Assembly (NCBI GenBank): GCA_964398225.1
Contig: CAYNLY010000001.1
Span: 19,218-83,217, forward strand
Source of the DNA: CAYNLY01 sp964398225
GTDB lineage: Bacteria; Pseudomonadota; Zetaproteobacteria; Mariprofundales; Mariprofundaceae
DNA: 64,000 nucleotides
Direction: 5' to 3'
Shown here: positions 43,756-51,750 of the stretch, piece by piece
Numbering within the stretch: position 1 is the first letter of the stretch
Layout: each line of letters starts with the position of its first letter
The notes under the pieces: generated by a model
Seen by the model: the letters and a program-made list of their open reading frames with translations, nothing else
The model's database searches: none
What the model was told of the DNA's origin: nothing
Made by a program: the position numbers and the translations under genes

Positions 43756-44962
43756 GTTTTCCTATGTCGCGGTCAGTCCCTCGGGGGAGCTCGAGCGCGG
43801 GCGGCTGAATCTGCCCTCGGAGCGCATTCTGGAGCATACGCTGGCCGAGCGGGGGCTGCAGCTGATCTCGAGCCGGCCGGCCTGGTCCTTGAAGCCCGGA
43901 TTCGGCTCCCGGCGCATTACGCGGCGGGACATCATCGAGATGCTGATTCCCTGGCTTTCGATGGAGAAGGCGGGCGTGCCTCTGCTCGATGCGATCCGCG
44001 ACTCGCTCGAGGAAATCGAGAATCCCGCGCTGCGCGACGTGGCCCGGAGCATCGCGGCCGATCTTGAGGCCGGCGAAAGCCTGGTGGATGCCGCGGCGAA
44101 GCATCCGAAGGTGTTCGACGAGCTCAGCCTCGGCATTCTGCGCGCCGGCGTGGAATCCGGGCGCCTGGATGCCTCCTTCGAGTTCCTGATCCGGCACCAC
44201 ACCTGGCTCGAGAAAATGAAAAAGAACGTGATGCAGCTGATGCTGGAGCCGGGGATTCTGCTCGTCGTGATCGTGCTGTTCATCATCCTGATGTTCAGCT
44301 TTGTCGTGCCCCAGATCATGGAAACGGTGGCGATGTTCAATGTTCCGATGCCCTGGCCCACGCGGATGATGATGCACCTGAATGCGTTCTTCCGTGCCTA
44401 TGGGCTCTGGGTGCTCGCGGGACTGGGCCTTCTGTTTCTGGCGCTGCCCGCGATGTATCTGAAATGGGAAGCGTTCCGCGAGCGGGTGGATGCGTTCAAG
44501 CTCCGGATGCCTTTCTTCGGCCCGCTGAACCGAATGATCGTCGGCTCCCGCTTCGCGCATCACATGTCGGCGCTGTTCCGCTCCGGCATCAATCTCGTGG
44601 ACGGTCTGGAGATCGCCGCCAAGGCGGTGGGCAATCGCGTGGCGGAAAAGGAGATTCTGGAAGCGCGGGATCGCGTCGTGCAGGGGCAGACGGTCTACGA
44701 GGCCATGAGCGCAACCACCGTGCTCAGCCCGATGGTGCTGCGCATGCTCAAGGTTGGCGAGGACTCCGGAAACATCGACGGCACGCTCGATTACGTCTCC
44801 GAATACTACGACGAGGAAGTGCCACGCCGGATTGCGCGGGCGTTCACGCTGCTCACCCCCGCGATCACGATGGTGCTTGGTGTCGTCGTGCTGTTCATCG
44901 CGCTCGCGGTGTTCATGCCGATGCTGGACATGATCGACAAGGTCCACTCGATGCGCCACTGA
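43748..44962 (+). CDS. mshG: Pilus inner-membrane platform protein, MshG/PilC/GspF family
   Basis: The inner-membrane platform on which pilin subunits are assembled by the ATPase. The 404 residues have the two T2SSF repeats of the family, with GVPLLDAIRDSLEEIENPALRDVARSIAADLEAG near 76-109 and SGINLVDGLEIAAKAVGNRVAEKEILEARDRVVQG near 278-312, each followed by hydrophobic stretches (about 163-190, 215-238, 370-395). VGEDSGNIDGTLDYVSEYYDEEV near 335-357 is a conserved end-of-repeat segment. The ATG overlaps the ATPase stop. It is slightly shorter than E. coli PilC/HofC but normal for MshG. Confidence 0.92.
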   Translation: MPEFSYVAVSPSGELERGRLNLPSERILEHTLAERGLQLISSRPAWSLKPGFGSRRITRRDIIEMLIPWLSMEKAGVPLLDAIRDSLEEIENPALRDVARSIAADLEAGESLVDAAAKHPKVFDELSLGILRAGVESGRLDASFEFLIRHHTWLEKMKKNVMQLMLEPGILLVVIVLFIILMFSFVVPQIMETVAMFNVPMPWPTRMMMHLNAFFRAYGLWVLAGLGLLFLALPAMYLKWEAFRERVDAFKLRMPFFGPLNRMIVGSRFAHHMSALFRSGINLVDGLEIAAKAVGNRVAEKEILEARDRVVQGQTVYEAMSATTVLSPMVLRMLKVGEDSGNIDGTLDYVSEYYDEEVPRRIARAFTLLTPAITMVLGVVVLFIALAVFMPMLDMIDKVHSMRH

Positions 44963-44980
44963 CAGGGAAGGGAGAAAGAA

Positions 44981-46138
44981 ATGAAGCAGAGCAAGGAACG
45001 GGGATTTTCGATGATCGGCATCGTCATCGCGCTGGCGGTGATCGGGATGCTTCTGGCCGCGGTGATGCCGAAAACCCTGAAAAGCCGTTTTCTTGACATC
45101 CAGCTCGAAGAGGTGGCGCGTCTGGGCGCATTGCACGAGGCGCTGACCAGCTACGTGATCGCCAATCACCTTGTGCCCGGTTCGGCCACATGGGCCCAGG
45201 CGATCAGCCAGTATGCCAATGAATCGCCGCAGCAGATCGTCGTCTCCGGGATGAATCAGCAGGTGATCTATCTGTATCCGGACGACTTCATCGCCGCCGG
45301 CAACACGCTGCCCTACGATCAGAAGGCCAATGCGCAGGCGGGCAACTTTCTGACCGCGGCCCCCGTGGATCCGCGCATCATGATCGTCTCCAACCTTGGG
45401 CAGACGGCGCTGGCCACGACTTCGGGCGCGATGCCGGCGGCCACGTTCGACGCGGTCTGGAACCAGACCGGAACCTTTCCCGCCGAGCTCACCGAGGGCG
45501 ATACGCTGAAGATCGAACGGGTGAATCTCAGCGGCCTGTTCGAGCCGGTGACGCTGAACAACAACGATCCGGCAACGAGCGCAAGCTTTGCCGTGGACGG
45601 CCAGCCCAATCCGCCGGCCACGCTGGCCGCGGCCTCGAGCATGACGCTGCACCTGATCCGTTCCACCCGTCTCGATCTGTACGACGGCGCCGGCGCGATC
45701 TACTACCGGCACACGGTCACCGGACCCGATTCGTTCGTGTTCAGCGGCGGTGTCTGGGGCGGCACGCTGGGCGGCGCCGGCGGTGGCGGCACCGGCGGGG
45801 GTGGCGGCACCGGCGGTTCCGGAGTGGGCCCGATCTTCGACCAGACCCAGGGCGGCAGGCTCGTCAACTGGAATCCCGATCCGGCCTGCAGTCCGACCGG
45901 AACGACCTACAACCTGACGGTCCAGAACAACACGGCCAAGGACACCTACTGGGTTTATGCCGGTGTGGGCGGTGTGCCCACCACGCTGGGCAAGGTGAAG
46001 AACGGCAAGACCGGCACTTTCCCGGTGGCCGAATGCGAGCTCTACCTCGTCGTACCCGAGGTGAAGCAGAACGGTTCCCAGCCCGTCGTCTACGCCGGCT
46101 ACATGCCGCACAACAATCTGACCGTGACGGCCCCCTGA
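44981..46138 (+). CDS. Large minor pilin-like protein lacking Glu+5, with glycine-linked C-terminal domain
   Basis: A 385-residue protein with a type IV prepilin N-terminus: an 8-residue leader MKQSKERG, then FSMIGIVIALAVIGMLLAAVMP. The usual Glu at +5 is a Gly, as in tip-located pilins of the GspK type. Residues about 31-255 form a Thr/Asn/Pro-rich domain of unknown fold. A glycine-rich linker (256-283) leads to a roughly 100-residue C-terminal domain with two cysteines (about 295 and 348) and beta-like repeats (TYNLTVQNN; TYWVYAGVGG). The position between the platform and the alignment proteins, and the linker, suggest a tip or adhesin subunit; this is inference. GGGAG precedes the ATG by about nine bases. 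Confidence 0.75.
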   Translation: MKQSKERGFSMIGIVIALAVIGMLLAAVMPKTLKSRFLDIQLEEVARLGALHEALTSYVIANHLVPGSATWAQAISQYANESPQQIVVSGMNQQVIYLYPDDFIAAGNTLPYDQKANAQAGNFLTAAPVDPRIMIVSNLGQTALATTSGAMPAATFDAVWNQTGTFPAELTEGDTLKIERVNLSGLFEPVTLNNNDPATSASFAVDGQPNPPATLAAASSMTLHLIRSTRLDLYDGAGAIYYRHTVTGPDSFVFSGGVWGGTLGGAGGGGTGGGGGTGGSGVGPIFDQTQGGRLVNWNPDPACSPTGTTYNLTVQNNTAKDTYWVYAGVGGVPTTLGKVKNGKTGTFPVAECELYLVVPEVKQNGSQPVVYAGYMPHNNLTVTAP

Positions 46139-47463
46139 TGGACCGGCTGCACCTGCTCTGGATCAACGACCAGGTCACGCTGTTCACCGACAGCGGGGAA
46201 GTCCGCACGGACTCGGGCTGGTCGGAGCCGGATGCGGAGCGCCTGGGCCTTGCCATCCGGCAACTGGGCTTTAAGGGCAAAAGCGCCGTCGTCGTATACG
46301 AGGGCGAATACATCTCCCATCACGAGCTCGAAGTGCCTCCGCTCGACGATGCGATGACGCTTGCGCTGATCCAGAGGCGCATGCCCACGGAGCTTCAGGG
46401 CGCGGATCCTGCCGGCAGGGTGGGATTCATGCGCGCGGCCGACAATCGGCGCGTGCTGATCGAGGTGCTGGATTCCCGTTTCTACGATGCGCTCGTCGAG
46501 GCGTTCCGCGTCAACGGCATGACGCTGGATCTGGTATGCGGTCTGACACCCGTGCTGGCCCGAATGGCGGCGGGATCGGGACACGATTCGCCGATGCTGG
46601 TCGAGTTCGCCGACCGTGATGCGGGCATGAACTTCATGCTTTACTACCATGCCGAAAAGCGCAGGCCCGCGCTGTTCCGTGTCGCCCCTCTGGCCTGGGA
46701 TCCGGAGCACCTCGAGCAGGACATGCGGCGCAGCATCCAGCTTGGACGGCAGCTGTTTGCGGGGCGGGAGCCGGAGGTGTTTCTCGTCGGCGATCCGGAG
46801 TTTGTCACCGAAGGCGTCACCCATCTGGGCGAAGCGGAGGCGCTGCTGGATGCGGTGGCCAGACTTCCGGTGCAGAGCACGGCCAACCTGGTGCCGCCCG
46901 AGGATCGGGGCATGGCGAAGCAGCGCCTGCGCATGTATCTGGCGCTGGCCCTGCTGGTGCCGTTCGTGCTCGGCAGTCTGGCGGTGCATATCGTGCTCGA
47001 CCACAAGATCGGCGAATACCGCGCGGCGCTGTCCGACATCCGCGAACTGATGCACGAGCGCGAACGCTATCTGGAGCGCATCGGCGATTACGAACGGCGC
47101 AACCGCTTCATCCGGGATGCCGGGCGGACCGACATCCTGCCGGCTGTCGTTCTGGCCAATGTCGGCAACGATCTTCCCTGGGATTTCACGCTGCGCCGTT
47201 TCGAGTGCGGGCGAGCGGGCCCGGTCGGGCGGATGGACGGCGAGGTTTCCTTCCGGCTCGGTGGCGAGGTCGATACCGACCCCGTGCATGCACCCGAGCT
47301 GCTGCGCCGGCTCGAGGCCAGATTCGGGCAGCCGCCCTACAACGGCCGCGTGATCCATTCCTGGCGCGAATACTGGCTGAAGGCCATCCAGACATGGTCC
47401 AACGCGCGCAATGGGGGCGGGGCGGGTATTCCCTTCGAGATCGAGGTGGCCCTCCATGAATAG
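46138..47463 (+). CDS. MshI-like protein: PilM-like cytoplasmic domain joined to a PilN-like membrane segment
   Basis: A pilus-assembly protein of 441 residues. Residues 1-260 resemble PilM/MshI actin-like parts (RVLIEVLDSRFYDALVEAFRVNG; LVEFADRDAGMNFMLYYHAEKR), then a membrane helix around 266-287 (LRMYLALALLVPFVLGSLAV) is followed by a coiled-coil-like stretch (RELMHERERYLERIGDYERRNRF) and a periplasmic domain, the layout of PilN. Such a fused PilM-PilN is typical of MSHA-type systems. Its ATG shares the A of the upstream stop (TGATG). It probably links the ATPase to the secretin through the MshJ/K-like proteins. Confidence 0.75.
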   Translation: MDRLHLLWINDQVTLFTDSGEVRTDSGWSEPDAERLGLAIRQLGFKGKSAVVVYEGEYISHHELEVPPLDDAMTLALIQRRMPTELQGADPAGRVGFMRAADNRRVLIEVLDSRFYDALVEAFRVNGMTLDLVCGLTPVLARMAAGSGHDSPMLVEFADRDAGMNFMLYYHAEKRRPALFRVAPLAWDPEHLEQDMRRSIQLGRQLFAGREPEVFLVGDPEFVTEGVTHLGEAEALLDAVARLPVQSTANLVPPEDRGMAKQRLRMYLALALLVPFVLGSLAVHIVLDHKIGEYRAALSDIRELMHERERYLERIGDYERRNRFIRDAGRTDILPAVVLANVGNDLPWDFTLRRFECGRAGPVGRMDGEVSFRLGGEVDTDPVHAPELLRRLEARFGQPPYNGRVIHSWREYWLKAIQTWSNARNGGGAGIPFEIEVALHE

Positions 47464-48070
47464 GACGGCCCTGCAGCTGTTCGCCCGGCTCAAGCGCCGG
47501 CGCCGGCTGATCGGGCGCCTGCTCGTGGGCGGAACGCTCGTGCTGGCCGTGCTGCTTGCGCTGGACATCTACTTCCGCCTGATTCCCGAAACCCGCGCGA
47601 TGACCCGCGCCATTCAGGACGGCAGCCAGACCGTGGCCGATCTGGACCTGATCAAGAGGCGGGCGATCGAGCTGGAACGGGCCTTCGACAGGCAGGCATT
47701 CGAGCGCGCGGAGCGCCGCGTGTTCGACGATGTGGATTCCGTATCCGCATTCATCAATGCACTGACCGAGTCATTGAAGTCAGCGGGCTTCTTCGTCAAT
47801 ACGCATGTGGCGCCGCTTCGGGACGAATCCTTCGATGGCGAGCAGCGATACGGGCGTCCGATCCAGCTGATCGCGCTCGATCTGACGATTCGCAATCCGA
47901 GGGTGCGGCCCGACACGCACGAACGGCTTCTCGAAGTGCTGCGCCGGATTCCGGACCTCGGGCGCAAGGCGGATCTGGTTTCCCTGCGCATCGAGGGCAG
48001 CGGCGCGGACCTTGCTTCGGCGTCGATGCGATTCCTTCTCTGGAGCAGTTTCCGGTATGAACCGAGATAG
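47456..48070 (+). CDS. PilO/MshJ-like pilus alignment protein
   Basis: A 204-residue bitopic inner-membrane protein: basic N-terminus (RLKRRRRLIGR), one membrane helix (about 23-41), a coiled-coil region (TRAIQDGSQTVADLDLIKRRAIELERAF, about 50-77, quoted only for its key residues) and a compact periplasmic domain with PIQLIALDLTIRNPRVRPDTHERLLEVLRRIPDLG. That is the PilO/MshJ layout. It overlaps the upstream gene by eight bases and the downstream one by 14 bases. The name rests on topology, size and order, not on a strong sequence motif. Confidence 0.7.
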   Translation: MNRTALQLFARLKRRRRLIGRLLVGGTLVLAVLLALDIYFRLIPETRAMTRAIQDGSQTVADLDLIKRRAIELERAFDRQAFERAERRVFDDVDSVSAFINALTESLKSAGFFVNTHVAPLRDESFDGEQRYGRPIQLIALDLTIRNPRVRPDTHERLLEVLRRIPDLGRKADLVSLRIEGSGADLASASMRFLLWSSFRYEPR

Positions 48071-48509
48071 GCTGAAGCAGGCGCTGGCGGGGGTTCTCGT
48101 GATCGCACTGATTGCGGTTCTTGCGGTGCGTTTTTCCGGGTCCGCACCCAAGCGCGCCGTGCCACAAGCTTCGATTGCCGGCGGGAGCGCCCCTGCCGCG
48201 GCCGGCCCCACCGGCAAGGCCGGGGCGGTCGGCCACCGGCACGCCCTGCACATGCCAGAGCAGTTGCTGCGCAATCCGTTCGCCCCTCGATCGGGAAGCG
48301 GCAGGGCCGTTGCGGTTCCCGACTTCCGGCGGCTGCATCTGGACATGGTGGCGGTGGGGCCCAACCGGAAACAGACCTTCGCCCGCATCAACGGCCGCAT
48401 CGTCCATGTGGGCGGCGAAGTCGGAGGCTATCGGGTGCTTGCGATCCGCAGCCGCGGCGTCTGGGTGCAGCGCGCCGGCGAAAAGAAACGTTTCATTCCA
48501 ATCTTCTGA
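48057..48509 (+). CDS. PilP/MshK-like pilus assembly protein
   Basis: A 150-residue protein with one N-terminal hydrophobic segment (about 8-27), a disordered Ala/Gly/Pro region (30-65), and a small C-terminal beta domain with RNPFAPRSGSG, DMVAVGPNRKQTFARINGRIVHVGGEVGGYRVLAIRSRGVWVQ and the ending KKRFIPIF. This matches the PilP/MshK or GspC HR-domain layout: NPF followed by a domain that contacts the secretin. There is no lipobox cysteine, so it is anchored by the helix rather than by lipid. It starts within the preceding gene. Confidence 0.72.
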   Translation: MNRDRLKQALAGVLVIALIAVLAVRFSGSAPKRAVPQASIAGGSAPAAAGPTGKAGAVGHRHALHMPEQLLRNPFAPRSGSGRAVAVPDFRRLHLDMVAVGPNRKQTFARINGRIVHVGGEVGGYRVLAIRSRGVWVQRAGEKKRFIPIF

Positions 48510-48523
48510 ATCAGGGGAGTGCC

Positions 48524-50101
48524 ATGAACATCCGAATCCTTCACCTGAGCATCGCCATTCTGGCCCTGGGGCTGATGGCCGGATGCGCAAAGAAACCGCC
48601 GAGCCCCAAAGCGGGTCCGACCGATCTCAAGCTGAGCACGCATCTGGACGAGGCAATGGAGAAGCTCAAGCAGGACTCCGCGAAGGCGCTGCTGGCGATG
48701 GCCGACGTCCGGCGTCAGCACGAGATGGAGATGCGTTCCCGGAAAACCCGCGTGGAGATCGACGACGACCGGCTTTATTCGCTTTCGGTCCGCCGGATGC
48801 GGATCAAGACGGCGCTGGCGACCTTCGCCCGCAAGTACGGTCTGAACATCGTGCCGGACCCGGACGTGACCGGAAGGGTGACGGTGTCCTTCTCGAATCT
48901 CACGCTCTCGCAGGCGATGAACGCACTCCTGGACGCTCAGGGCTACTATTTCGAGAAACAGGGCGACATCATCCGCGTCCGCAACCTCGAAAGCCGGATC
49001 TTCGAGATCAACTATCCCCGGTTCGTGCGCAGCGGCGAGGGCAACGTCGAAACGAGCATGACCTCGTCCTCGACAACCGGCGCCGGCGCAACGGGAGCGG
49101 GCGGCGGCGCGACCGCTTCGCAGGCTGCCGGCACAGGTTCCGCCGGTACCGGCGGCGGGGGGATGTCCTCCTCGAGCGTTTCGATCCGGAGCAGCGACAC
49201 GATCGACTTCTGGGGCGAGCTTGAATCGAACCTGAAGGCGCTGCTTGCGGGCGACGACGAGCGCAGCCATTACACGATCAACCGCCTGTCCGGCATCGTC
49301 AGCGTCACCGCGCGTCACAGGACGATGGAGCGCATCGCCCGATATCTGGACTGGGTGAACGATTCCGTGCACCGGCAGGTCGTGATCACGGCGCAGATCA
49401 TCGAGGTCAGCCGCAACGACACCGACAAGTTCGCGGTGGACTGGGAACGGGTCACGAACCGCCTGTCGCTGACCTCGGCCGTGGCTTCGGTGACGCCCTT
49501 TGGCGTCGTGACCGGCGCGCCCGCCTCGCCGACGCTGCTCGGTCAGTATCAGAACAACAACCGGACCTTCAAGAACATCATCGAGGCGCTCAAGGAGCAG
49601 GGCGACCTGCGCATCGTCTCCAAGCCCCAGGTGCGCACGATCAACAACCAGCCCGCGATCATCAAGGTCGGCACCGACCGGACCTTTTTCCGTGTCGAGA
49701 GCGTGACGGACACGACGACGGCGGGCTCGACGACGACGACCAACGACATCCCCCAGACGATCACCGTCGGCCTGGTCATGAGCATCACGCCGCAGATTTC
49801 CGCCGACGGAAAGGTGACGCTGGACATTTCCCCGGTCATCACCGCACTCAGCGGCGAGGAGGTGTCCGCGAACGGATCCAAGGCGCCGATCCTGGACATC
49901 AAGCAGGTCTCGTCGGTGGTCTCGGTCCGCTCCGGTCAGCCGGTCATCATCGGGGGGCTGATCAAGCACGAAAACTCCCGCGCGGACCGGAAGGTTCCGC
50001 TGCTCGGCGATATCCCGCTGATCGGGGGCCTGTTCCGCGGCACGCACCGGATCAAGCAGTCCAGCGAGCTGGTGATCTTCATTACGCCGTACGTGATCTG
50101 A
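48524..50101 (+). CDS. mshL: Outer-membrane secretin, MshL/PilQ family lipoprotein
   Basis: Forms the gated outer-membrane ring through which the pilus passes. The 525 residues begin with a lipoprotein signal whose lipobox LMAGC puts the modified cysteine at 21. An STN/N0-like domain follows (KTRVEIDDDRLYSLSVRRM, then ALLDAQGYYFEKQGDIIRV) near 75-155, then a Ser/Gly/Thr linker (about 181-219), an N3-like domain (INRLSGIVSVTARHRTMERIARYLDW) and the C-terminal secretin domain with LKEQGDLRIVSKPQVRTINNQPAIIKVG and VRSGQPVIIGGLIKHENSRADRKVPLLGDIPLIGGLFR. The last gene of the pilus cluster; a GGGGAG precedes the ATG. Confidence 0.92.
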   Translation: MNIRILHLSIAILALGLMAGCAKKPPSPKAGPTDLKLSTHLDEAMEKLKQDSAKALLAMADVRRQHEMEMRSRKTRVEIDDDRLYSLSVRRMRIKTALATFARKYGLNIVPDPDVTGRVTVSFSNLTLSQAMNALLDAQGYYFEKQGDIIRVRNLESRIFEINYPRFVRSGEGNVETSMTSSSTTGAGATGAGGGATASQAAGTGSAGTGGGGMSSSSVSIRSSDTIDFWGELESNLKALLAGDDERSHYTINRLSGIVSVTARHRTMERIARYLDWVNDSVHRQVVITAQIIEVSRNDTDKFAVDWERVTNRLSLTSAVASVTPFGVVTGAPASPTLLGQYQNNNRTFKNIIEALKEQGDLRIVSKPQVRTINNQPAIIKVGTDRTFFRVESVTDTTTAGSTTTTNDIPQTITVGLVMSITPQISADGKVTLDISPVITALSGEEVSANGSKAPILDIKQVSSVVSVRSGQPVIIGGLIKHENSRADRKVPLLGDIPLIGGLFRGTHRIKQSSELVIFITPYVI

Positions 50102-50106
50102 TCCGC

Positions 50107-50131
50107 AAGCCGGATCGGGATCAGCCGGCTT
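50107..50131. terminator. Hairpin between convergent secretin and crp-like genes
   Basis: AAGCCGG (50107-50113) pairs with CCGGCTT (50125-50131) over an 11-base loop. A second, mutually exclusive stem CTGATCC/GGATCAG (50099-50105, 50118-50124) overlaps it. There is no T run, so termination efficiency is uncertain. Confidence 0.35.
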
Positions 50132-50789
50132 CTTCCAGGAAGGCCTGCGCGCGTTCGCGGTTGATCGTGTGGGTCCGGTCCTCGTTGGCGCGGACGACGC
50201 CGAGCGTGGCCAGCTGGCGCATGGCGCGAGTCACGGTTTCCCGCTGGCAGCTCAGCATGTGGGCAAGTTCCGAATGGCTGGGCAGGCGCAGCGTCAGCGC
50301 GCGTTCCGCGTCCTTCCACTCGGGCAGGCTGAGCAGGTAGCGGCAGAGCTTGGCTGCGATCGTCGGCTGGCTCAGCCGGCAGACGACCTCGTGCGAGCGC
50401 AGGTAGCGGTCCAGAAACAGCGCCGTGATCCGGCGATGGAAACCGGGATCCCGCATGCGCTCATGGAAGCGTTCGGGCGCAATCCGGAGCAGGCGCGAAG
50501 GCGTGCGCGCGAGGATGCTGGCCGTTCGGGAAGGCCGGCCGAAGGCGCCGATTTCACCGACCAGATCGCCCGGCCCGAGCTCGTAGAGCAGGGTTTCGTG
50601 GCCGCCGGGCGTGACCAGGCGGACGTCGAGTTTTCCTTCCAGCACGAGGTAGCAGGTGCCCGCGTGTTCCTCGCCCTCAAAAAGAACGAAGCGCCCCTTC
50701 GGCACCTCGATCTCGGGGCAGCCGGGAAAATCCTCGGCGGAGAACTTCGGCTCCGGCAGGGAGGAACGGGAGGAGGTCGCATTGGCCAT
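50121..50789 (-). CDS. Crp/Fnr family transcriptional regulator
   Basis: A 222-residue DNA-binding regulator with an N-terminal cyclic-nucleotide-like beta-roll (FVLFEGEEHAGTCYLVLEGKLDVRLVTPGG near 30-59, then GPGDLVGEIGAFG near 72-84) and a C-terminal winged helix (LPSHSELAHMLSCQRETVTRAMRQL near 170-194, the recognition helix containing SCQRETVTRAM). It lacks the cluster of four cysteines of FNR. The ligand is unknown. It lies convergent to the pilus cluster. TAGAAT (50801-50796, minus) lies six bases before its ATG, with no Shine-Dalgarno sequence. Confidence 0.88.
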   Translation of the reverse strand: MANATSSRSSLPEPKFSAEDFPGCPEIEVPKGRFVLFEGEEHAGTCYLVLEGKLDVRLVTPGGHETLLYELGPGDLVGEIGAFGRPSRTASILARTPSRLLRIAPERFHERMRDPGFHRRITALFLDRYLRSHEVVCRLSQPTIAAKLCRYLLSLPEWKDAERALTLRLPSHSELAHMLSCQRETVTRAMRQLATLGVVRANEDRTHTINRERAQAFLEEAG

Positions 50790-50795
50790 GAGGCT

Positions 50796-50801
50796 ATTCT
50801 A
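50796..50801 (-). promoter_or_regulatory. -10 element six bases before the crp-like start codon
   Basis: Minus strand TAGAAT, then AGCCTC and ATG (50789). The -35 region (TTCGTG at 50824-50819, 17-base spacer) matches weakly. Leaderless transcription is likely if used. Confidence 0.45.
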
Positions 50802-50817
50802 GCGGAACCATGCCGTA

Positions 50818-51750
50818 TCACGAAGGTCGCCGGCGCCAGAACGCGGCCAGCATTGGACCCGAGAGGTTGTGCCAGAGGCTGAACAGCGCGCCGGCGAGTG
50901 CCGCTTCAGGAGAAAAATGCGCCACCGCCAGCGCCACCGCGAGCCCCGAGTTCTGCATCCCGACCTCGATGGCCACGGTCCGGCTGCGCGTGACATCCAG
51001 CCCCGCGCGGCGCGCTCCGAAATACCCCGCGCCCAGCCCGGCGAGATTCAGCATGACGACCGCCGCGGCCGTCCAGGGCGCGAGCGCGAGCAGCTGGCCG
51101 TGGTTGAGGCCCGCGATCACGCCGACGATCCAGGCGATCACGAGCACGGCCACAAGCGGCAACAGATGATCGCTCAGCCAGGAAGGAATGCGCACCATCC
51201 GGCGGATCAGTGCGCCCGCCAGCACCGGAAGCAGGACGATCTTGGCCACCGAAAGCATCAATGCGCCGGCATCCACCGGCAGTCGGCTTCCCGCCAGCAG
51301 CCAGACCCACAGCGGGGTCATGATCGGCGCGGCCAGGGTCGAGGCCGTGGTCATCGCCACCGAAAGCGCCACGTCCCCGCGGGCAAGCCAGGTCACGACG
51401 TTCGAGGCGGTGCCCCCCGGGCAGGCGCCGACCAGAATCACGCCCAGCGCGATCTCGGGCGGCAGATCGAGGGCTAGCGTCAACAGCCATGCGGCAAGCG
51501 GCATGACAAGAAACTGCAGGCAGAAGCCGACCACCACCGGCCGGCCCGCATCCTTGAGTCCGCGCCACTGGCGCTCCTCGATGCCCAGCCCCATGGCCAG
51601 CATCACCGCGGCGAGGAGCCACGGGATCCAGGGCTTTCCGGCCGATGCCGTATCCGGAAAGGCCAGACCCCAGACCGCTCCGAGCGCGACCCAGAGAGCC
51701 AGCGGCCGGGAAAGAAGCGCAAGCAGCCGGCGCGCCGATTCAGCCGCCAA
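50818..51750 (-). CDS. Bile acid:sodium symporter family (BASS) transporter
   Basis: A 310-residue inner-membrane sodium-coupled transporter with nine or ten hydrophobic segments. The two family signatures are clear: GACPGGTASNVVTWLARGDVALSV near 108-131 and VAIEVGMQNSGLAVALAVAHF near 259-279, the crossed helices that hold the sodium and substrate sites. Bacterial members import organic anions such as pantoate, pyruvate or sulfonates as well as bile acids, so the substrate is not known. The start is a TTG at 51750, overlapping the hflD stop by 11 bases, implying coupled translation. Confidence 0.87.
   Translation of the reverse strand: MAAESARRLLALLSRPLALWVALGAVWGLAFPDTASAGKPWIPWLLAAVMLAMGLGIEERQWRGLKDAGRPVVVGFCLQFLVMPLAAWLLTLALDLPPEIALGVILVGACPGGTASNVVTWLARGDVALSVAMTTASTLAAPIMTPLWVWLLAGSRLPVDAGALMLSVAKIVLLPVLAGALIRRMVRIPSWLSDHLLPLVAVLVIAWIVGVIAGLNHGQLLALAPWTAAAVVMLNLAGLGAGYFGARRAGLDVTRSRTVAIEVGMQNSGLAVALAVAHFSPEAALAGALFSLWHNLSGPMLAAFWRRRPS

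Noticed and set aside
45750..45830. Short GGCGGC-type tandem repeat that might be a repeat element or CRISPR-like tract
   Set aside because: It encodes the glycine linker of the minor pilin and has no regular spacer structure.
43721..46111. Nearly 800-codon open frame opposite the pilus platform and minor-pilin genes
   Set aside because: The plus-strand genes carry clear PilC and prepilin features; the opposite frame is His/Arg-rich low-information sequence.
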